Position numbers and translations under genes: made by a program. A stretch of DNA of 64,000 nt from Oscillospiraceae bacterium (lineage in GTDB: Bacteria > Bacillota > Clostridia > Oscillospirales > Oscillospiraceae). The stretch covers positions 62,001 to 126,000 of the forward strand of contig CAJTFN010000013.1 of the NCBI GenBank assembly GCA_910575815.1, read 5' to 3'. Shown piece by piece: positions 41,617-49,932 of the stretch (positions within the stretch are counted from its first letter, which is position 1; the number at the start of each line of letters is the position of its first letter). The notes beneath the pieces were generated by a model, which had not been told where the DNA came from, made no database searches, and saw only the letters and a list, made by a program, of their open reading frames with translations.

Positions 41617-42024
41617 TTAATGCTCCTGCGAGAAAAATTTCAAAAACTTTTCCCGAACAGCTTTGATGCTCTGATGTACTGCCACCTTGGAGCAGTTACA
41701 CATTCTGCTGATTTCGGTATAGGTGTAGCCATCCAGCGCAAACAACAAAAACCGCTCCCGCTGGGTGGGGGTGCAGGTATCCAAAACACTGAAAATCTCG
41801 TCCAGCGTTTCCTGCTGGCAGGCCAATTCCTCCGGGGTATACTGGCAGGGCATAAGGCCCTCGGCAGCGACTATGTACTCGTCAAATTCACGTCCGTCCC
41901 AATGCCGCCGTTGTTCATGGGAAAGGTTCTCGGCCTTGCGCCGTCCTGCGTCCATAACCTCCGCAACCTCGGCGCTGACTTCAACAACCGTCATGCGTCC
42001 ATTGATCTTGATGGTGATCTCCAT
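41617..42024 (-). CDS. Sigma-70-like helix-turn-helix protein (2)
   Basis: A 135-residue paralogue of the next gene: EITIKINGRMTVVEVSAEVAEVM, a charged middle, and region 4-like LDTCTPTQRERFLLFALDGY and TEISRMCNCSKVAVHQSIKAV. ATG 42024 follows AGGAGGATAACACG. It probably starts the mobilisation operon and may direct its transcription. Confidence 0.83.
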   Translation of the reverse strand: MEITIKINGRMTVVEVSAEVAEVMDAGRRKAENLSHEQRRHWDGREFDEYIVAAEGLMPCQYTPEELACQQETLDEIFSVLDTCTPTQRERFLLFALDGYTYTEISRMCNCSKVAVHQSIKAVREKFLKFFSQEH

Positions 42025-42463
42025 CGTGTTATCCTCCTGTTCAGATTTGGGTTTTGCGGAATCTGAACAGGGGGCGGGGAGCGGCACCGGAGTACGATGC
42101 CGCGACTAAGCAACAGAAATGCACCTGTCTGAAAGATGCAGACAGGTGCATTGGAATTGAAACAGCTATTTAGATGATTGGACAGTTCATACTCATGGAT
42201 GGAATATTCCTCGGCGGTGGCTTGGCTTTTTTTGACGGTGCGGCTTCTATCTGGTATGATCGAATGGTTATATACCTCATGGCGGCTGCCTCCTATCAGC
42301 CGCCAGTCCCACAAACAATCGAACGGCGGCTTTCATCTCCGAAAACCGCCGTCCGATTTGGTATCATGTAAATTGGGCGCAGGAAATTAGCTGCCTCGAC
42401 CAACGGTTTTTTTCTTTCCCCGTTGGAGGCAGGCAAGTCCTGTAACAGCAGAACTGATGTGCG
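42025..42463. other. Gap with a minute ORF and three strong hairpins
   Basis: About 440 bases. Inverted repeats: GGCGGCT/AGCCGCC (42281-42304), ATCGAACGGCGG with CCGCCGTCCGAT (42319-42356) and CTGCCTC..CAACGG with CCGTTG..GGCAG (42391-42432). The last lies just past the DtxR-like stop and may terminate that operon. A 36-codon frame is listed separately; otherwise I see no gene. Confidence 0.6.
42170..42280 (-). CDS. Possible 36-residue peptide
   Basis: ATG 42280 lies eight bases after GGAGG on the minus strand and opens a 36-codon frame, MRYITIRSYQIEAAPSKKAK and a Pro/Ser-rich end. The ribosome site is within the GGCGGCT hairpin, so expression may be controlled by folding. There is no homology I can name; the call rests on the ribosome site only. 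Confidence 0.35.
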   Translation of the reverse strand: MRYITIRSYQIEAAPSKKAKPPPRNIPSMSMNCPII

Positions 42464-42832
42464 CTAATCGGTCTGCTGTGCTTTTTCTTTCAGCTTTTGA
42501 AATGATAGGTCGCTGATTGCGTGTTCTATCTGGTGGGCGTCTTGCTCTGCTGTTTCCTGATCGACACCAGCAGCGATTAGCTGCTCCATGAAAAATTGGC
42601 GGCGTTCATAAATCTTTTCAGCAACTGTTCGTCCTTTATCGGTCAAACAAAGACAGCCGTTTTCATCTATGACCAGAAATCCGCCAGTCCGCAGGTTCTT
42701 TACCGCATGGCTGACACTTGGTTTTGAATATCCCATATATCCGGCAAGGTCAACCGATCTGATGCTCCCCCTTTTCTGGTGAAGCATCAAAATGGCCTCT
42801 AAATAGTCCTCCGAGGATTTACCTAATGTCAG
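42464..42832 (-). CDS. DtxR/MntR-family metal-dependent regulator, CTG start
   Basis: A 122-residue iron/manganese-type repressor: GKSSEDYLEAILMLHQKRGS, the helix-turn-helix VDLAGYMGYSKPSVSHAVKN and the dimerisation domain DQETAEQDAHQIEHAIS with metal ligands (Glu, His). There is no SH3-like third domain. The homologous N-terminus reaches back to a CTG at 42832, overlapping the MATE stop, while the first ATG (42790) would delete the first helix; initiation at CTG, or a mutated ATG, is inferred. It ends the TetR-CDF-MATE operon. Confidence 0.82.
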   Translation of the reverse strand: MTLGKSSEDYLEAILMLHQKRGSIRSVDLAGYMGYSKPSVSHAVKNLRTGGFLVIDENGCLCLTDKGRTVAEKIYERRQFFMEQLIAAGVDQETAEQDAHQIEHAISDLSFQKLKEKAQQTD

Positions 42833-44208
42833 GTTGGTTCACCCCCTTGTGGATATGCAGATGTTTCTACGGTTAAAGCACGATTGATTTTGATTGCAAA
42901 AATGAAGGTAACTGCGGTTGTCAGCAAGTCGGCTGCTGGTTGAACCCAAATGACCCCAGACAACTGGAACAGCCGAGGCAGTATGTAGATCAGCGGCAGG
43001 AAGAAAATTCCCTGTCGGCTCAAACTCAACAGTCCACCCACCAGACTTTTTCCGATGGAGAGATAAAGGCTTGCATATACCATCTGAAAACCAAAGGTGA
43101 TAAACAGAACTGCGTTCAGCCGGAGGGCCTTGCCTGCCAGATTTACCATTTCTGCATCGGTTCCAAAAATGGATACGATTGGTTCTGCAAAGGCAAAGAG
43201 TACGATAGCCGCGATCATGCCGAATGTTGTAGACCAAATCAGACAAAGGCGGATGGCCTTTTTCAGCCGGTCAAATTGCTTGGCACCGTAGTTATATCCG
43301 GCAAACGGCTGGAACCCTTTCAAGAAACCAAAGACAATGTAAGTCCCGACGGTCATAATACGGATCACAGCCCCCATTGCCGCCACGGCGTAGTCCCCAT
43401 AAGGCTTTGCCGCGCTGTTGGTAAGTCCCATAGACGCGCTGGCAAGAAGCTGGAACAGAAGCACAGGAATACCGATTTTCAAAATCTCGCCCAAAAGCTG
43501 GGGTGAAAGACGGATATTCCGAAGCGACAGCCGTAGAACCCCTTGCTTTGTTGCTATGTACCCAATATAAAGGGCCATGTTGACGCCCAGCGAAATCACC
43601 GTGGCGATAGCCGCGCCCTCAATGCCCCAATCCAGGGCGTAAATCATAATCGGGTCTAAAATGATGTTGATGATACTGCCGGTGAGCATAGAGATCATGG
43701 TGAACCGGGTAGCACCCTGCGCCGTCAGAAGGTTGTTCATTGTGACGGTAAACACATTGATGATGGAGCCAGTCACATAGATTTGGGCGTAGGCTCTCGC
43801 ATAAGGCAAAATCGTATCAGTTGCCCCCAGCGACATCAGCACAGGGTCGAGGAATACCATAATCCCTGCGATAATGACCGCTCCTACAAAAATGCTGGCA
43901 AAAAGAGCGGTGGAGGCGGTTCGATTGGCTTCTGCGTTATCTCCCTTTCCAAGTAACCGGGAGATATAGGACGATGCTCCGGCCCCAAACATCATCCCCA
44001 AGCCAATAACGATCTGTACGATGGGAAATACAACAGACACCGCCCCCATCTGGCTCATGCCCAGGCCGCTCACAAAATAGGCGTCGATGGCGTTGTAGAG
44101 TGCGGAGATCAGCATACCGATCATGGTCGGTATGCCTAACTTCATCAACGAGGCCGCTACCGGCTCGTCCCGCATGATGCTGATTCGGTTGTTGCTTTGC
44201 TGGTTCAT
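42829..44208 (-). CDS. MATE-family efflux transporter
   Basis: A 459-residue membrane protein with twelve membrane segments in two MatE repeats (starting MKLGIPTMIGMLISALYNAI; second repeat GIPVLLFQLLASASMGL). It exports drugs or metabolites using sodium or proton gradients, judging from the family. It overlaps the CDF gene by 4 bases and the DtxR-like gene at its end, so the three are one operon. The N-terminal NQQSNNRISIM..EPV segment is usual for clostridial MATE proteins. Confidence 0.93.
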   Translation of the reverse strand: MNQQSNNRISIMRDEPVAASLMKLGIPTMIGMLISALYNAIDAYFVSGLGMSQMGAVSVVFPIVQIVIGLGMMFGAGASSYISRLLGKGDNAEANRTASTALFASIFVGAVIIAGIMVFLDPVLMSLGATDTILPYARAYAQIYVTGSIINVFTVTMNNLLTAQGATRFTMISMLTGSIINIILDPIMIYALDWGIEGAAIATVISLGVNMALYIGYIATKQGVLRLSLRNIRLSPQLLGEILKIGIPVLLFQLLASASMGLTNSAAKPYGDYAVAAMGAVIRIMTVGTYIVFGFLKGFQPFAGYNYGAKQFDRLKKAIRLCLIWSTTFGMIAAIVLFAFAEPIVSIFGTDAEMVNLAGKALRLNAVLFITFGFQMVYASLYLSIGKSLVGGLLSLSRQGIFFLPLIYILPRLFQLSGVIWVQPAADLLTTAVTFIFAIKINRALTVETSAYPQGGEPT

Positions 44209-45419
44209 TTGTTGTCCTCCTGATTTTTGGATTTATTTCGACGGTGGGAACCATATCGCTCCCGCCGAAGAATACTTTTGATGATTGTACGGTATTGAGG
44301 ATTTTCGCTCTCTAATTCCATTTCAATCTCCCGACAAATGACTTCCTCGCTTTTTTGCAGCTCAGCAGGATAGAGAAGATCGAGTGAAATTGTGGTATAG
44401 CCGCCGCTTTCAATCAGCCGGAAATGGTCTATGCTGACCTTGCCGCTGTACTTTTGTAGAACAAATTTGACTTTATCCCGCAAATATGCCGTCAACCCAT
44501 CGTCATCTATGAGATAGTCCACTTGGATGAAACAGTCACAATGAAACTGCTGGTATAAGGCGCAGGATATTTCGTGAATTGCGTTGTAAAGCTGTTCGCT
44601 GTCTTTTCTGTACCCCTCAATTCGCAGGGAGATCACAAAATAGCCGAACCCATAATCATGCACCATCAGATTCCGTACTGCCGCAATTTCCGGGTATGTT
44701 TCAACAGCCCGCAGAACATCGTCAATGATACTCTGGTCGGTGGCTTGGCCCATGACCCGCCCCAGCACTTCCCAAAGGCTTTTTGTCCCCGCAATCACAA
44801 TAAAGGCAGATACCAATACGCCACAGTAGCCGTCAATCTGCCAGCCTGTCATACGGCTAATTACCGTTGAGAGCAAAACCGCTCCCGTAGCAGCGGCGTC
44901 GCTGATACAGTCCGTGGCAGTTGCTTTCAGCGTTTCAGAGTTTATTATTATTGCAAATTGCCGGTTGTAAAAATACATATAGCCTTTTACCAGAATGGAC
45001 AGCACCAGAACAATGATCGTTGCCACGCTGAACAGCGGCTTTTGAGGGCTGACAATGGACTGAAAAGAGGTTTGTACAAGTTTTTCGCCCATCAGCACCA
45101 CGGCAAGGGATGCAAAAATCCCCATGATCCACTCAAAGCGTCCATGACCGAACGGGTGGGTACTTCCCCTGCCATACCTCGCGATCTGAAACCCTAAAAG
45201 TGTCATAAGTGAAATTCCTGCGTCTGACAGGTTGTTAAATCCGTCCGCAGATATGGCAACCGACCGACTGAAAAACCCGGTCATGATTTTTGCCGTACAC
45301 AAGAGCAGATTCAGGATAATGCCTGCGATGCTGGACAGTGAGGCATACGCTTTTTTTACTGCGGTGTTTGATGTGTTTGGCTTTCCTTTGAAATACAGCT
45401 TGATTAGTTGAGCCATCAT
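44205..45419 (-). CDS. Cation diffusion facilitator (CDF) transporter
   Basis: A 404-residue metal exporter. Six membrane segments span about 20-220, with the metal site SADGFNNLSDA (about 56) and HPFGHGRFEW (about 89); the second half-site is TDCISDAAA (about 170). A cytoplasmic domain follows, and about 100 extra C-terminal residues exceed the common 300-residue size. Substrates are Zn, Mn, Fe or Co ions; the DtxR-like regulator in the operon favours Mn or Fe. ATG 45419 follows AAAGGAGGAACAGCCT. A palindrome upstream is a probable TetR site. Confidence 0.93.
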   Translation of the reverse strand: MMAQLIKLYFKGKPNTSNTAVKKAYASLSSIAGIILNLLLCTAKIMTGFFSRSVAISADGFNNLSDAGISLMTLLGFQIARYGRGSTHPFGHGRFEWIMGIFASLAVVLMGEKLVQTSFQSIVSPQKPLFSVATIIVLVLSILVKGYMYFYNRQFAIIINSETLKATATDCISDAAATGAVLLSTVISRMTGWQIDGYCGVLVSAFIVIAGTKSLWEVLGRVMGQATDQSIIDDVLRAVETYPEIAAVRNLMVHDYGFGYFVISLRIEGYRKDSEQLYNAIHEISCALYQQFHCDCFIQVDYLIDDDGLTAYLRDKVKFVLQKYSGKVSIDHFRLIESGGYTTISLDLLYPAELQKSEEVICREIEMELESENPQYRTIIKSILRRERYGSHRRNKSKNQEDNK

Positions 45420-45440
45420 AGGCTGTTCCTCCTTTAATTT

Positions 45441-45454
45441 TGAACGATAGTTCA
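45441..45454. promoter_or_regulatory. Candidate TetR operator before the CDF gene
   Basis: TGAAC-GATA-GTTCA is a perfect palindrome just upstream of the CDF ribosome site; it resembles the TTGAA/TTCAA palindrome before the tetR gene, so the TetR protein may bind both. Confidence 0.55.
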
Positions 45455-45481
45455 TTATTGTTCAATAAAAAAGGAACCGGT

Positions 45482-46051
45482 CTAAAGACCGATTCCCGAC
45501 AAATACATTTTGGATAATTTGTGTAAAATCATAATCGCCCATTCCTTTCCCTTGTAGTGATACATGATCTGCATGAGGCCATCCACAAAATTGTTTGCAA
45601 TAATGTGGATGAAAACTGTGTCGGCGGAGTTGTCGTCCCGATGCTCCAACAAATGCGCTTCTATATCTTGAACAAAACGTTCCTTTTCGCATTCATACTT
45701 TGTGCCGCCGCTCTTGTCGATCAGGATGATAAATTCTTTCCGATGGGCAAAGAGGTTTAGCAAGCATTCTGTTTCCGCCTTGCTTAACCCATAGATTTCT
45801 GTGTTGCTGTGTTTGCTTTCGTCTGCTTCGCCAGCGGTCAATACCCGCTCCCAATCATACAGCACAGGACGGAGGATGGCATCAAACAAATCAGCCTTGT
45901 TCTTGTAGTAAGAATAGATAAGGCCGGTAGGGATTTGCGCCTTGGCCGCAATATCACGCATAGCAGCCAGTTTGTACCCTCTATCAAAAAATTCATCTAA
46001 AGCCGCAGCAAGAATTTTCTCCCGTATCTCGTCTTTCAATACCTGTGCCAT
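45482..46051 (-). CDS. TetR-family transcriptional regulator
   Basis: A 189-residue repressor. The N-terminal helix-turn-helix is clear: REKILAAALDEFFDRGYKLA and MRDIAAKAQIPTGLIYSYYK. The ligand-binding C-domain (about 60-189) is divergent, as usual. ATG 46051 follows GGAGGGCGCT. It heads the run TetR-CDF-MATE-DtxR and probably represses it through the palindromes at 45441 and 46065. Confidence 0.93.
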   Translation of the reverse strand: MAQVLKDEIREKILAAALDEFFDRGYKLAAMRDIAAKAQIPTGLIYSYYKNKADLFDAILRPVLYDWERVLTAGEADESKHSNTEIYGLSKAETECLLNLFAHRKEFIILIDKSGGTKYECEKERFVQDIEAHLLEHRDDNSADTVFIHIIANNFVDGLMQIMYHYKGKEWAIMILHKLSKMYLSGIGL

Positions 46052-46064
46052 AGCGCCCTCCAAT

Positions 46065-46082
46065 ATTGAATTTATGTTCAAT
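46065..46082. promoter_or_regulatory. Candidate TetR autoregulatory operator
   Basis: ATTGAA-TTTATG-TTCAAT is a perfect 6-base inverted repeat located 14 bases upstream of the tetR start codon. Confidence 0.55.
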
Positions 46083-46214
46083 TATAATCGGGAGTGTAGA
46101 TTTTGTCAAGTCCTTTTTTACGTCCACAAATAATATGAATTATTTTAGCTACTCAATAGAACTATATAGACATATTCAAAGCAAAAGAGGAACGGTAGAA
46201 TGTAACAGGGTGAT

Positions 46215-46592
46215 ATGAATATGGCAAAAAGGCCAGTACCACGATATGACTTTAAGGCTTTTGGGGCGGCAATCAAAGCGGCGCGGCTGGAACGTAAAGA
46301 GAGCCGGAAAAAGGTATGTGACGAGATGTACTTATCCCCGCGCTATCTTGCCAACATTGAGAACAAGGGCCAGCACCCAAGTCTGCAAATCTTTTTCGAG
46401 TTAATGCTGCGCTACAACATATCGGTTGACCAATTCCTTTTAGAGCGGCCCACAGGAAAGAATACCCAGCGCCGTCAGCTTGATGCTCTGCTGGATGGTA
46501 TAAACGATAACGGGCTGCGGATCGTGACCGCAACAGCAAAAGAAATCGTGCAGATTGAACAGGCCCAACCAAACGGACAGGAGGACGCTTGA
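46215..46592 (+). CDS. XRE-family transcriptional regulator
   Basis: A 125-residue protein with one Cro/CI helix-turn-helix (FGAAIKAARLERKESRKKVC ... YLSPRYLANIENKGQHPSLQ) and a C-terminal acidic helix (IVTATAKEIVQIEQ). It is the only plus-strand gene of the element and converges on the next genes; an inverted repeat GGACAGGAGG/CCTCCTGTCC (46575-46608) covers both stops. Such XRE genes accompany TnpV-type elements. Confidence 0.88.
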   Translation: MNMAKRPVPRYDFKAFGAAIKAARLERKESRKKVCDEMYLSPRYLANIENKGQHPSLQIFFELMLRYNISVDQFLLERPTGKNTQRRQLDALLDGINDNGLRIVTATAKEIVQIEQAQPNGQEDA

Positions 46593-46608
46593 CCGCGCCC
46601 TCCTGTCC
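46575..46608. terminator. Convergent hairpin
   Basis: A perfect 10-base inverted repeat GGACAGGAGG/CCTCCTGTCC spans the end of the XRE gene and lies 11 bases before the converging stop at 46619. No T run, so strength is unclear. Confidence 0.5.
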
Positions 46609-46618
46609 CGCTCTGCCG

Positions 46619-46918
46619 CTATTGGCCCATGCACTTTGCCCGGAGCAAATCACACTGACGTTTTATCTCCGCAGTTTCCTGTTCGGTCAAATCCCGCTCA
46701 TTGTCGGTTATCTGATCTTCCATAAAACTTGCGTAAGCGTCCAGCAGGCTGTCCAGCAAAACCTCCGGCGTGGCCATATGCTCCGCACTATACCAAGTAC
46801 TCCGCGCAGGTTCCCAAGCCATTAACGCATAACCGTGTTTAGTGAACACAACTTCATAGAGCGGGTCTTGCTGAAGGTAATCATCGAAAATTGCAAGCAC
46901 TTTCTCAAATGTCAGCAT
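46619..46918 (-). CDS. Hypothetical element protein
   Basis: A 99-residue soluble protein: LTFEKVLAIFDDYLQQDPLY, then VVFTKHGYALMAWEPARSTW and a helical C-terminus. Similar small proteins neighbour tnpV in clostridial elements, but no function is known to me. ATG 46918 is preferred over the longer frame to 46981, as it follows TAGGGGGCGAT. Confidence 0.7.
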   Translation of the reverse strand: MLTFEKVLAIFDDYLQQDPLYEVVFTKHGYALMAWEPARSTWYSAEHMATPEVLLDSLLDAYASFMEDQITDNERDLTEQETAEIKRQCDLLRAKCMGQ

Positions 46919-46929
46919 CAAATCGCCCC

Positions 46930-47283
46930 CTAAACATAAATCAAATCTGCCATAATGATTTCTTCCACTCTGGCCCGGCAATTATTCATCAGCCCTACCC
47001 ACGCCATCTGGTCAGAGGCTTTCAATTCCTCGGTCACACCAGCGGCCTCCATCATCTGCGGGAGCATCCTGTCCATCCACTCCTGGGCGGTATCGTCAAT
47101 GTCCAGCAGGTGGGCGGTGAGTTTTCCACTGCCTGCCAGCTCCCGCCACAAGTCATGCTTGTGCTGCTTCAAGTAGGTGCACCGCAGACTGCCGTACTTG
47201 CCCACTGTCCTGACCGGCTCTGGCTCGTCCGCCACCAGATTAGGGATATAATAATCTCCCACACGAATATAAGTCAATTCCAT
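46930..47283 (-). CDS. TnpV family protein
   Basis: A 117-residue protein of the TnpV family of Tn4451-type elements: MELTYIRVGDYYIPNLVADE, GKYGSLRCTYLKQHKHDLW and a C-terminal helix with ARVEEIIMADLIYV. No biochemical role is established. It overlaps the recombinase end by 10 bases, the normal order in this element type. Confidence 0.87.
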   Translation of the reverse strand: MELTYIRVGDYYIPNLVADEPEPVRTVGKYGSLRCTYLKQHKHDLWRELAGSGKLTAHLLDIDDTAQEWMDRMLPQMMEAAGVTEELKASDQMAWVGLMNNCRARVEEIIMADLIYV

Positions 47284-48227
47284 TGCGTCAAATCTCCTTT
47301 CTGTGCCGCCGCCAGCCTGCGCCGCTTCTTCTTGATGTCGCTGTCCTGCTGGTTGACTTGGGCCTCCTGGACGGTGCGGATGAACGCAGCCCGGTCAGTC
47401 TTGGCGTAGTCGGCTATGGCGTGGAGCGTATCGGAGACAAGGGACAGGACTACCTTTTCCGCTATGCGGTGTTGGGTGGGGCAGAGGGTTCCCACGGGGA
47501 CTTTGCTATACTGGGAGCAAGTGTACTGCGAAACCCGTTTGCCGTTGTTGACCCGGTGGACATACATCTTGCCGCCACAGTCGGCGCAATAGAGAAGCCC
47601 GGTCAGCGGTGCGGCCTCGCCCCAGCCGTCAGGGTAGCGGCGGACATTGGCGCGGATGCGCTGGACGTTATCATACATTTCCTGCGTAATGATTGGCTCA
47701 TGGGTATTCTCGAAAATCGTCCACTCGCTTTCATCGACATAGTGACTTTTCTTGTCCTTGAAGTGCTTTTGCGTCTTGAAATTGACCGTATGGCCTAAGT
47801 ATTCTCGCTTTTTCAGAATGTTGACAATGGTTGACGATCCCCAGCCGTAAATGTCCTTGATAGCGCGATTCTGGTTCACGCCCTCGCCATACCGGGCAAG
47901 GTGGACGGAAGGGATTTCGATTTTGTCAGCGGCCAGCCGGGTGGCTATCTGATAGGGGCCATAGCCTTCCAGGGTCATAGCGAAGATGCGCCGGACAATG
48001 GCGGCAGCTTCCTCGTCCACAATCCAGTTTTCCCGTTTCTCGTCCCACAGGTAGCCGTAAATGACGGTTCCGGTCATGTGCTTGCCGCTCATGCCTTTAG
48101 CCTTGAATACGGATTTTATCTTCCTGCTGGTATCACGAGCGTAAAACTCATACATGATAACAAGGTCGGGCTTCACGTCCAGAGGGGCGGGGGCGGCGTG
48201 GTTGGTCTTGCTGGTGTCATTGTTCAT
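47274..48227 (-). pseudogene. TnpX-type large serine recombinase lacking the catalytic domain
   Basis: A 317-residue frame. From EFYARDTSRKIKSVFKAKGM (about residue 27) onward it is the recombinase domain (GYLWDEKRENWIVDEEAAAI), zinc ribbon (LLYCADCGGKMYV ... C) and start of the coiled coil of a TnpX protein. The N-terminal resolvase domain with the catalytic serine is absent and replaced by about 26 residues, MNNDTSKTNHAAPAPLDV.., from another small element gene with its own ribosome site. The C-terminus is also short (RRRLAAAQKGDLTQWN). Made as a protein, it could bind DNA but not cut it. Confidence 0.87.
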
Positions 48228-48358
48228 AGGCTCTCCTTTCCGTTCATCAGTCCTTTTAACCGTTCCATTTTCCCCTGTGCCGTGGCTTTCCTGATATTCT
48301 CCCCGGTAAAGAATACCGGGCAGCACATTTCAAGCAGTCGGTCATAAATCCGGGAATA
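48224..48358 (-). pseudogene. C-terminal tail of a second DnaC-like ATP-binding protein
   Basis: Minus-strand codons give YSRIYDRLLEMCCPVFFTGE and a basic tail to a stop at 48224, clearly the end of a DnaC-like protein (compare RIYDRILERCAPILFAGKNF in the copy at 35559). The rest is lost at the junction with the surface-protein fragment near 48357. Order tail-(tnpW-like start)-recombinase shows that two copies of such an element recombined. Confidence 0.8.
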
Positions 48359-49860
48359 TGGACTACTCCATTGACAGCGGCTTGACCTGGAACCCCTGCA
48401 ACAAGCCCATGGACGTGTCCAATCTGACCAGGCAGACAATTATCATCCGCAATCATGGGAACAGCGATTCCTTCCCCAGCAGCGGTGTGACCGTGACCAT
48501 TCCCGTTCGCCGGGAAGCCCCCAAGGTGGAGGTGGACAGCAGGGCGCAGACCGTCAGCTCCGACAAGGGTACGGAGTTCTCCATGGACGGCGGCAAGACT
48601 TGGACCGCCCTCGCCAAGCCGCTGAACACCGCCGACTACCTGGGCAAAACGGTCCTTTTCCGCTATCCTGCCACCAGGGAGGACTTTGCCAGCCGGACCG
48701 TCACTGTGGTGATCTCCAAGCACCCCGGCGCTCCTGTGCTGGTCTTTGACCCTGACAATGAGACGCTGAACACCACGCCGGATATGGAGTACAGCACGGA
48801 CGGCGGCAAGACCTGGAAGCCCTGCCCGAACCCTCTGGACGTGTCCGATCTGGCCGGGAAGGATGTTCTCATCCGTTACCCCGGCAAGGGCGACGGCCTG
48901 CCCGGTGAGACGGTTACGGTGAAGATTCCCGACCGCCGCAAGGCTCCCAGCGTGGGCCATACCGATGAAACCCGGCAGGGCAGGAATGACGGAACTCTCA
49001 CCAAGACGGATAAGACCATGGAATACCGGCTCCTGCCTGACGGCAAGTGGACCGCTATCACAGGGAACACCGTGAGGGGACTGGCTCCCGGCACATACGA
49101 GGTGCGCTATGCGGCCACCGCCTCTGAAATGGCCTCCCAGATCCAGAAGGTCACGATTGCCAAGGGCGGCAGCACGGGCGGCATTGGTGATCTGACCACT
49201 CCCGGCTCCAAGCTCTCCCTGCTGAACCGGAAGGACCACATCGCCTATATCGCCGGACGCACCACCACCCAGGCCGCGCCCAATGCCGATATTACCCGCG
49301 CCGAGGTTGCCGCCATCCTCTACCGGCTGCTGACCCCGGAGGCAAAAGCCGCCTATGGCACCAACATCAACCGTTTCAAGGACGTTCCCGCCGGGGCGTG
49401 GTACGGCACCGCCGTCTCCACCCTCTGCAACATGGGCGTGATTACCGGCTACCAGGACGGCACATTCGGTCCCCAGCGGAATATCACCCGTGCGGAGCTG
49501 GCAACGATCCTTGCCCGGTTCTGTGACAGCAGCGGCAATAACACCGTTCTGGACCGCTTCACCGACATTTCCCATAGCTGGGCGCGGAAGTACATCAATC
49601 TGGCGGCGGAGGCCGGTCTGGTCTACGGCTACACGGACGGCACATTCCGGCCTGACCAGAACATCACCCGCGCGGAAACCATTGTGATGGTCAACCGCAT
49701 CCTGGGCCGCAGCGTCAACGCCGACACGGTGGTCAAGGGCTACAAGACCTTCTCCGATGTGCCCACCGGCGCGTGGTACTATTGGGACATTGTGGAAGCG
49801 TCCAATGGTCACAGCTTCAGCATGGACGGCTCCACGGAGAAGTGGACCGCCCTCGGCTGA
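48352..49860 (+). pseudogene. Surface protein C-terminal half with SLH domains, detached
   Basis: About 502 codons without signal peptide or natural start. Three to four repeats of about 75 residues (YSIDSGLTWNPC; FSMDGGKTWTALAK; YSTDGGKTWKPCPN) are followed by three SLH domains (about 310-495) with DITRAEVAAILYRL, NITRAELATILARF and NITRAETIVMVNRI, which anchor proteins to cell-wall polymers. Reading back, GGG at 48352 joins in frame with the GGG at 51055 of the minus-strand surface gene, so I take it as the missing end of that gene, moved by an inversion. It has a proper terminator. Confidence 0.85.
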
Positions 49861-49876
49861 TTCATAACACATATTT

Positions 49877-49914
49877 GCCCCGGAAGGACTTTTTCCTTCC
49901 GGGGCTTCTTTTTT
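49877..49914 (+). terminator. Rho-independent terminator
   Basis: GCCCCGGAAGGA and TCCTTCCGGGGC form a perfect 12-base stem, followed by TTCTTTTTT; it ends the SLH fragment gene. Confidence 0.85.
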
Positions 49915-49932
49915 GCGTTTAAGGAGGAATGA

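Larger units (their letters stand above)
34475..48357 (-). mobile_element. Composite mobilisable element (IME) region
   Basis: A 13.9 kb block between two gene-breaking junctions: the cut methyltransferase/kinase-operon end near 34475 and the cut surface-protein gene at about 48357. It has a replication and mobilisation block (TnpW, DnaC-like, replisome organiser, VLP, winged helix, ParB, HTH, MobA/MobL, oriT, DUF3847, sigma-like genes), metal/drug cargo, XRE, TnpV and a broken TnpX-type recombinase. The fragmentary recombinase and the frameshifts suggest it cannot move unaided. Exact ends and number of fused elements are inferred. Confidence 0.7.

Noticed and set aside
48256..49872. Minus-strand frame of 538 codons opposite the SLH fragment
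   Set aside because: Antisense shadow; the plus strand has three full SLH domains and a terminator.
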